Position numbers and translations under genes: made by a program | From: Chitinophaga hostae | Lineage (GTDB): Bacteria > Bacteroidota > Bacteroidia > Chitinophagales > Chitinophagaceae | Length of the DNA stretch: 64,000 nt | Assembly (NCBI RefSeq): GCF_018224885.1 | Contig: NZ_JAGTXB010000007.1 | Location: 1-64,000, forward strand | Reading direction: 5' to 3' | Notes under the pieces: model-generated | What the model was told of the DNA's origin: nothing | The model's input: the letters and a program-made list of their open reading frames with translations, nothing else | Database searches by the model: none | In this document: piece by piece, positions 60,261-64,000 of the stretch | Position numbering within the stretch: the first letter of the stretch is position 1 | Layout: each line of letters begins with the position of its first letter

Positions 60261-61847
60261 TTATCGCAGCAGCGTTACCACGCCCGTTTGTTTACGCGCC
60301 TGTTGTTGACTATCAGTGTAGGTGAGCACCCACACGTAAGTGGCAACAGCCTGCTGTTTCCCCTGTAATTCCCCGTTCCAGGCGCCTTCCGGATTGGTGG
60401 TACTGAATACCAGCTGTCCCCAGCGACTGAATACTTCGAACCGGAAATCATGGACATCGTCGTGTAATTTAACACGGAAAAGATCGTTTAGCCCATCGCC
60501 ATTGGGCGAAAAGGCGGTAGGTACAAATACCGCGCATTCCCGGTCATTTTTGATGACTTCGGCCCTGCCATCTACCCGGCAGTTATTTTTGTCTTTTACC
60601 TGGTAGTAATAGAACCCGGCACTGAGGCGGCTCAGCACATTATCTGCCTGCCATTCGTTTGTTTCCAGGCGATAGGCGTATGGCTGCGTCCCCCCGGAAA
60701 CATTCAGTGCAATCTTGCCATCGATGGTACTGCTGCAACTGGTGCCGGTGGTATTAACATCTGCAATCTGCAATCGCATGGGTTCCCTCAGTTGTATGTT
60801 ATCTTTCCGATCTACGCAGCTATGTTCATCCTGTACTTTTACCCGGTAGTTGCCGGGTCTTAATTCTTTAAATACCGGGTTGTAACTGGCATGCTGGTCG
60901 TCGTTCAGGTAATAGCGGTAAGGAGGTATCCCTCCGGTTGCCTTGATCACTATCTGGTTTTTATTTTCCCCGTTACAATCAGATATAATGGTACTGACTT
61001 CGCTTTTCAGATCAGTATCGAGGATAGTGGCGCTGGCGGTGGCGGTTGTTCCATTGGCGGCCGTAACGGTTAACCAGTAGGTTCCTTTGGCAAGATTGGC
61101 AATACTGCTGCTGGTTTCGCCCCCTGGTTTCCACAGGTAGGTACATGATTGTGCAATACCGGTTATAGCGGCTGAAATACGGCCGTTACTAACGCCCACG
61201 CACGTATGTTCTATATTGAAACTGATTTGAGGCACCTCCCGGATCGTTGCCGATAAATTATCGATCAGCAGGGACGAGCTGTAAATACTTTTATCACATG
61301 TTCCGGAAACATATGCCATCAGTATAATGTACCTGAAGTTCCGGGATGTTTTGAATACTGCATCATATCTTTTCCAGTCGGTATGATAGAACTTGCCGGA
61401 CTTCCACAACAGCTCGGCCATATCTGTTCCGGAGTCACTTCCATAAACAGCCAGCTCTCCATAGCATGCCCTGAAAATATATAACGGCGCATAGGCCAGG
61501 TCAAAAGAAAAGATGTAAGTGTGCTGTCCTTTTAAAAATACTTCCTGCGAAATACCCTCCGGTATGGTGTCTGCGCTGTGCAGGCCCGCATAGGTAGCAC
61601 CCTGCGAAGCGGGCATATCAATACCCAGCACGCCGGGCTGTATGTCGGGGGTATTAAAAGCAATGTTCCATGAAGGAGGGGCTTTAGTTTGCCCTCTCAC
61701 TCCTTCCAGCGAGGGATTCCTGACGACAATATCCTGCGCAGATAACTGCTGCAGTGACATCAGGAAAATAAAAAGAAGGACACATACCCACTCTTTTAAC
61801 CGTAACAGATATAGTAAAAATGTAGGTACATAACTCCTCCTGCGCAT
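60261..61847 (-). CDS. T9SS type B sorting-domain adhesin-like protein with SprB repeat
   Basis: A 528-residue secreted protein from the ATG at 61845-61847, with a basic N-terminus and a hydrophobic signal ending LSAQ. Residues about 30-200 are a beta-rich region; SprB-like repeats follow (TATGGIPPYRYYLNDDQ, and a second NVSGGTQPYAYRL type). The last 85 residues (VFVPTAFSPNGDGLNDLF, EVFSRWGQLVF) form the gliding-motility-associated C-terminal domain that directs type IX secretion. It is probably a surface protein involved in adhesion or gliding. An open frame extends to 61961 but lacks a signal. The 61848-62290 gap carries a 9-nt tandem repeat. Confidence 0.88.
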   Translation of the reverse strand: MRRRSYVPTFLLYLLRLKEWVCVLLFIFLMSLQQLSAQDIVVRNPSLEGVRGQTKAPPSWNIAFNTPDIQPGVLGIDMPASQGATYAGLHSADTIPEGISQEVFLKGQHTYIFSFDLAYAPLYIFRACYGELAVYGSDSGTDMAELLWKSGKFYHTDWKRYDAVFKTSRNFRYIILMAYVSGTCDKSIYSSSLLIDNLSATIREVPQISFNIEHTCVGVSNGRISAAITGIAQSCTYLWKPGGETSSSIANLAKGTYWLTVTAANGTTATASATILDTDLKSEVSTIISDCNGENKNQIVIKATGGIPPYRYYLNDDQHASYNPVFKELRPGNYRVKVQDEHSCVDRKDNIQLREPMRLQIADVNTTGTSCSSTIDGKIALNVSGGTQPYAYRLETNEWQADNVLSRLSAGFYYYQVKDKNNCRVDGRAEVIKNDRECAVFVPTAFSPNGDGLNDLFRVKLHDDVHDFRFEVFSRWGQLVFSTTNPEGAWNGELQGKQQAVATYVWVLTYTDSQQQARKQTGVVTLLR

Positions 61848-62107
61848 AAAATACAATGCAGAAGATATGGTCATCATAGGATATTCACATTTCAAGAAAA
61901 CAAGGTATTCTCTGGTTACCCTGCTATGCACGTTCCGAACGTTACAACGTTTACACGCCAAGCCAGGTCAGCAAAACATTCCACAAATATAAATTATTTA
62001 TATGTATAGATGATATGGTTATTTTAGTAAATAATTTAAGTATCCAAAAAGCTGCTAAAGAAAAGAATTAAAAAATGTTCATTGAGTTTAATAATCGGTT
62101 ACTAAAA

Positions 62108-62161
62108 GGTTCATTAGGTTCATTACATTCATTAGGTTCATAAGGTTCATCTCATATTCAT
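62108..62161 (+). repeat. 9-nt tandem repeat (GGTTCATTA)n
   Basis: Six consecutive 9-nt units: GGTTCATTA, the same again, CATTCATTA, GGTTCATAA, GGTTCATCT and CATATTCAT. It sits in the AT-rich 443-bp gap between the T9SS type B gene and the NeuD-like gene. The period equals the GATT period of elements A-J, but the unit differs and no palindrome is present. The remainder of the gap (61848-62107, 62162-62290) is AT-rich with a repeated AACGTT near 61940 and nothing else recognised. Confidence 0.7.
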
Positions 62162-62290
62162 ATATTCGGGATAACGGCTGGTTGCCGTAAAATATTATTC
62201 CATTTTGTAAATGTAACAAGGAATTCAATATAACAATTGAAAAAAAATTTTGGCTGATAAAAGGTAAGGGTATTAATATGCGGCTGGCAG

Positions 62291-62839
62291 TTAGGCTACC
62301 AGCGTAAGCGGAGGCACAACGGTGCCTTGTTTTACAACAGCGTTTCTTTGGATAATGGCTCCCGGCCCTATCACCACACCTTTTTCAATAATAGCTCCGC
62401 CACCGATATAAGCATTGGGGGAGATATGAACAAAATCACCAATCACCGCATCATGATCAATCACGGCGCCTGCGTTAATGATCACATGATTCCCGATGCG
62501 GCTGTTAGCCTGCACCACGGCGTTTGCCAGCACTACGGTTCCATTTCCTATTATGGCGTCAGCAGCCACATAGGCTGTGGTATGCGACAATACGGTAAAG
62601 GAATGTGTTACCTTCCCGGCAATCATCTCCCGTACACTATTATTTCCAATACCCAATATCAACGGCAATTCCGGAAAAAGCAACGGATCGTAAGAACGGA
62701 TCACCCTGTTATTTCGCTGGCCATGATGCAGCGTGTCATCGGAAAACATTACTGGAATATCTGCACCGGCCAATGCACCAAGATCTGCCAGCACATTGGC
62801 ATGCCCTCCGGCGCCGTAAATAAGAAATGACATGGACAT
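62291..62839 (-). CDS. NeuD/PglD-like sugar O- or N-acetyltransferase
   Basis: A 182-residue protein with an N-terminal nucleotide-binding-like domain (FLIYGAGGHANVLADLG) and a C-terminal left-handed beta-helix of hexapeptide repeats (IGNGTVVLANAVVQANSRIGNHVIINAGAVIDHDAVIGDFVHISPNA). This matches PglD/NeuD acetyltransferases that act on UDP-4-amino sugars or sialic acids. His in DHDAVIG is the likely base. The start (TAATG overlap) shares one base with the stop of the upstream transferase gene, so translation is coupled; a second in-frame Met follows two codons later. It ends the visible polysaccharide operon. Confidence 0.9.
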   Translation of the reverse strand: MSMSFLIYGAGGHANVLADLGALAGADIPVMFSDDTLHHGQRNNRVIRSYDPLLFPELPLILGIGNNSVREMIAGKVTHSFTVLSHTTAYVAADAIIGNGTVVLANAVVQANSRIGNHVIINAGAVIDHDAVIGDFVHISPNAYIGGGAIIEKGVVIGPGAIIQRNAVVKQGTVVPPLTLVA

Positions 62840-63789
62840 TATGCGGCTATTTTATGCATTAACTGCGGTTTAAAAATTACGTATATCAGTATCAGTGGTA
62901 CACATACCAGCCCGATATTTAACGGCAAACTGTGCTGGTTACCCACCACAAATACATCGATAACTCCCTGTACAAAGGCATATAAAGAGGCTACCATCAA
63001 ATGTGGCACCTTTCTCTCATTGGCCATTATCTGGTAAAAATGCAAACGATGCGCTTTAAAAATATTTTGTTTCAACGATAACCGATGGAGGATGGTCAGT
63101 ACGGCATCCACCCCATACACCGACAATAACAGCAGGTACTTCCATTCACCTGTAAACAAAATAAGTTTCAGCAATAAAGTAACGATCCAGAAAGCGATGG
63201 TAACGCTTCCCACATCCCCGGCAAAACAGGCCGCCTTTTTACGGAAATTATAAAACAGGAAAACAACGCAGGCCAGCACCGGCAGCCAGATCATGTCTTC
63301 ATTGATAAAAGGGACTCGTTCCATATTTACGTACTGCAGTGCACATAAGGTAACAAGGCTGTATAAACCGGTGATGCCATTGATCCCATCCATAAAGTTG
63401 TAGGCGTTAATAATACCTATCACCAATATGTAAAAGGCGGCAATGACATAAACAGGCAGGGTGGTAAAAACGGCCAGGTAATAAAACATCAGCGATACAG
63501 CGGCTATATGAAACAGCAACCTCACTTTATTGGGCAGCGAATAAATATCATCGAGGAAACTGATGGTACCGATAATAATAACGCCTATCGCAGGAATACC
63601 AAATGCCTGGAAATCCAGGCACAAAGCAACCAAAGCGGCTATTACAAATACGATACCGCCTCCCCTGATGGTAATACTGGTATGAGAGCTCCGCTCATTG
63701 GGTTTATCAATGATATTATAATGAGCGGCCAGTTTAAAATAAATGTTGATCAGCAAAAAAAATGCTGCTGTCAATGCCAGGTACATCAT
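62839..63789 (-). CDS. WecA/MraY-family undecaprenyl-phosphate sugar-1-phosphate transferase
   Basis: A 316-residue membrane protein with about ten helices and the family motifs DKPNERSSHTSITIRGGGI (about 33-50), FLDDI (the first acidic pair), NAYNFMDGINGI, CFAGDVGS and HRLHFYQ. It transfers a sugar-1-phosphate from a UDP-sugar to undecaprenyl phosphate, the first membrane step of a polysaccharide unit. GlcNAc or a related N-acetyl sugar is likely. The start ATGA overlaps the stop of the upstream epimerase by 4 bases, and the stop overlaps the NeuD-like start. Confidence 0.93.
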   Translation of the reverse strand: MMYLALTAAFFLLINIYFKLAAHYNIIDKPNERSSHTSITIRGGGIVFVIAALVALCLDFQAFGIPAIGVIIIGTISFLDDIYSLPNKVRLLFHIAAVSLMFYYLAVFTTLPVYVIAAFYILVIGIINAYNFMDGINGITGLYSLVTLCALQYVNMERVPFINEDMIWLPVLACVVFLFYNFRKKAACFAGDVGSVTIAFWIVTLLLKLILFTGEWKYLLLLSVYGVDAVLTILHRLSLKQNIFKAHRLHFYQIMANERKVPHLMVASLYAFVQGVIDVFVVGNQHSLPLNIGLVCVPLILIYVIFKPQLMHKIAA

Positions 63790-64000
63790 ACTATAAATCG
63801 TATTTTCTCGGTAACAACCGATGGCTTCCAGTTAAGTGTTTCCTTTGCTTTAACGTCACTGAACGTTAATGTTGTCGTTATTTTTTTGAGTTTACTGCTG
63901 TTCACCGGGAATTTATCACCCAGCAAATCGCCTGTGAGGGCCAGCAGTTTAGCCACAGCAAAAGGGATCCGGAAGGGATCCTTTTTGCCCATTCCCCGGG
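63786..64000 (-). CDS. NAD-dependent sugar-nucleotide epimerase/dehydratase, C-terminal fragment
   Basis: The frame is open to the window edge, so the gene is truncated here. The visible part contains FRIPFAVAKLLALTGDLLG and KLKKITTTLTFSDVKAKETLNWKPSV, the C-terminal substrate domain of short-chain epimerases encoded beside WecA-like transferases. Its stop overlaps the WecA-like start by ATGA, so it is the upstream partner in one operon. The NAD-binding Rossmann domain lies beyond the window. Specific reaction is not assigned. Confidence 0.75.
   Translation of the reverse strand, partial: RGMGKKDPFRIPFAVAKLLALTGDLLGDKFPVNSSKLKKITTTLTFSDVKAKETLNWKPSVVTEKIRFIV

Noticed and set aside
1-64000. 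tRNA, rRNA, tmRNA or riboswitch genes
   Set aside because: No cloverleaf with a T-loop GTTCRANNC pattern and no recognisable riboswitch core was found by eye.

Overview
The window looks like a chromosomal segment of a Bacteroidota bacterium close to Chitinophaga (family Chitinophagaceae). The evidence is: proteins with type A and type B T9SS sorting domains, a SprB repeat, a bacillithiol gene (bshC), futalosine-pathway menaquinone synthesis (mqnE), an RND/MFP/TolC operon, TAnnTTTG-type -7 promoter boxes with almost no Shine-Dalgarno signal, and a class I terpene synthase of the kind known in Chitinophaga. The taxonomic placement is inference from gene content; no rRNA or tRNA gene was seen.

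Layout: 0-12.5 kb holds a flippase, CorA, a Nudix hydrolase, a queuosine-precursor transporter with a small membrane partner, a YfhO-like protein and a minus-strand polysaccharide operon (two glycosyltransferases, NodB deacetylase, methyltransferase, GNT-I-like transferase, NlpC/P60 lipoprotein). 12.9-27 kb holds dnaE, trxA, a secreted M43 protease overlapping mqnE, a DUF192 lipoprotein, an Rnk/GreA-like protein, a GltB-domain protein, a sorbosone-dehydrogenase/cytochrome c fusion and a nucleoside transporter. 27-45 kb holds DUF4259, smc, a FUSC protein, a MacB-like permease, bshC, and a glycogen group (GT4, GH130, glgC, glgA). 44-57 kb holds DUF72, a FAD/Fe-S oxidoreductase, a four-gene RND efflux operon ending in a frameshifted methyltransferase, and two membrane proteins. 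57-64 kb holds a terpene synthase with idi, a free-methionine sulfoxide reductase, a YwqE-type phosphatase, a T9SS type B protein, and the end of a second polysaccharide locus (NeuD-like acetyltransferase, WecA-like transferase, partial epimerase).

The feature that ordinary annotation misses is a dispersed family of ten large intergenic palindromes (about 155-280 bp, called A-J here). Each arm is an end box, then a CCCAGG or GGGCAGG box, then four GATT units spaced every 9 nt. The two arms of one copy match each other, including copy-specific differences, far better than arms of different copies match. Six of the nine convergent gene junctions in the window carry a full copy, three of nine divergent junctions do, and only one of twenty-seven tandem junctions does. 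Two subtypes exist: one has an extra GCGCC-TTC-GGCGC hairpin in each end, the other has a long apical hairpin. Some copies reach into neighbouring reading frames and provide their last codons. Related degenerate arms and 7-nt repeats carrying stop codons sit at several other gene ends. Bidirectional 3'-end formation or non-autonomous mobile behaviour are the leading explanations; both are inference.
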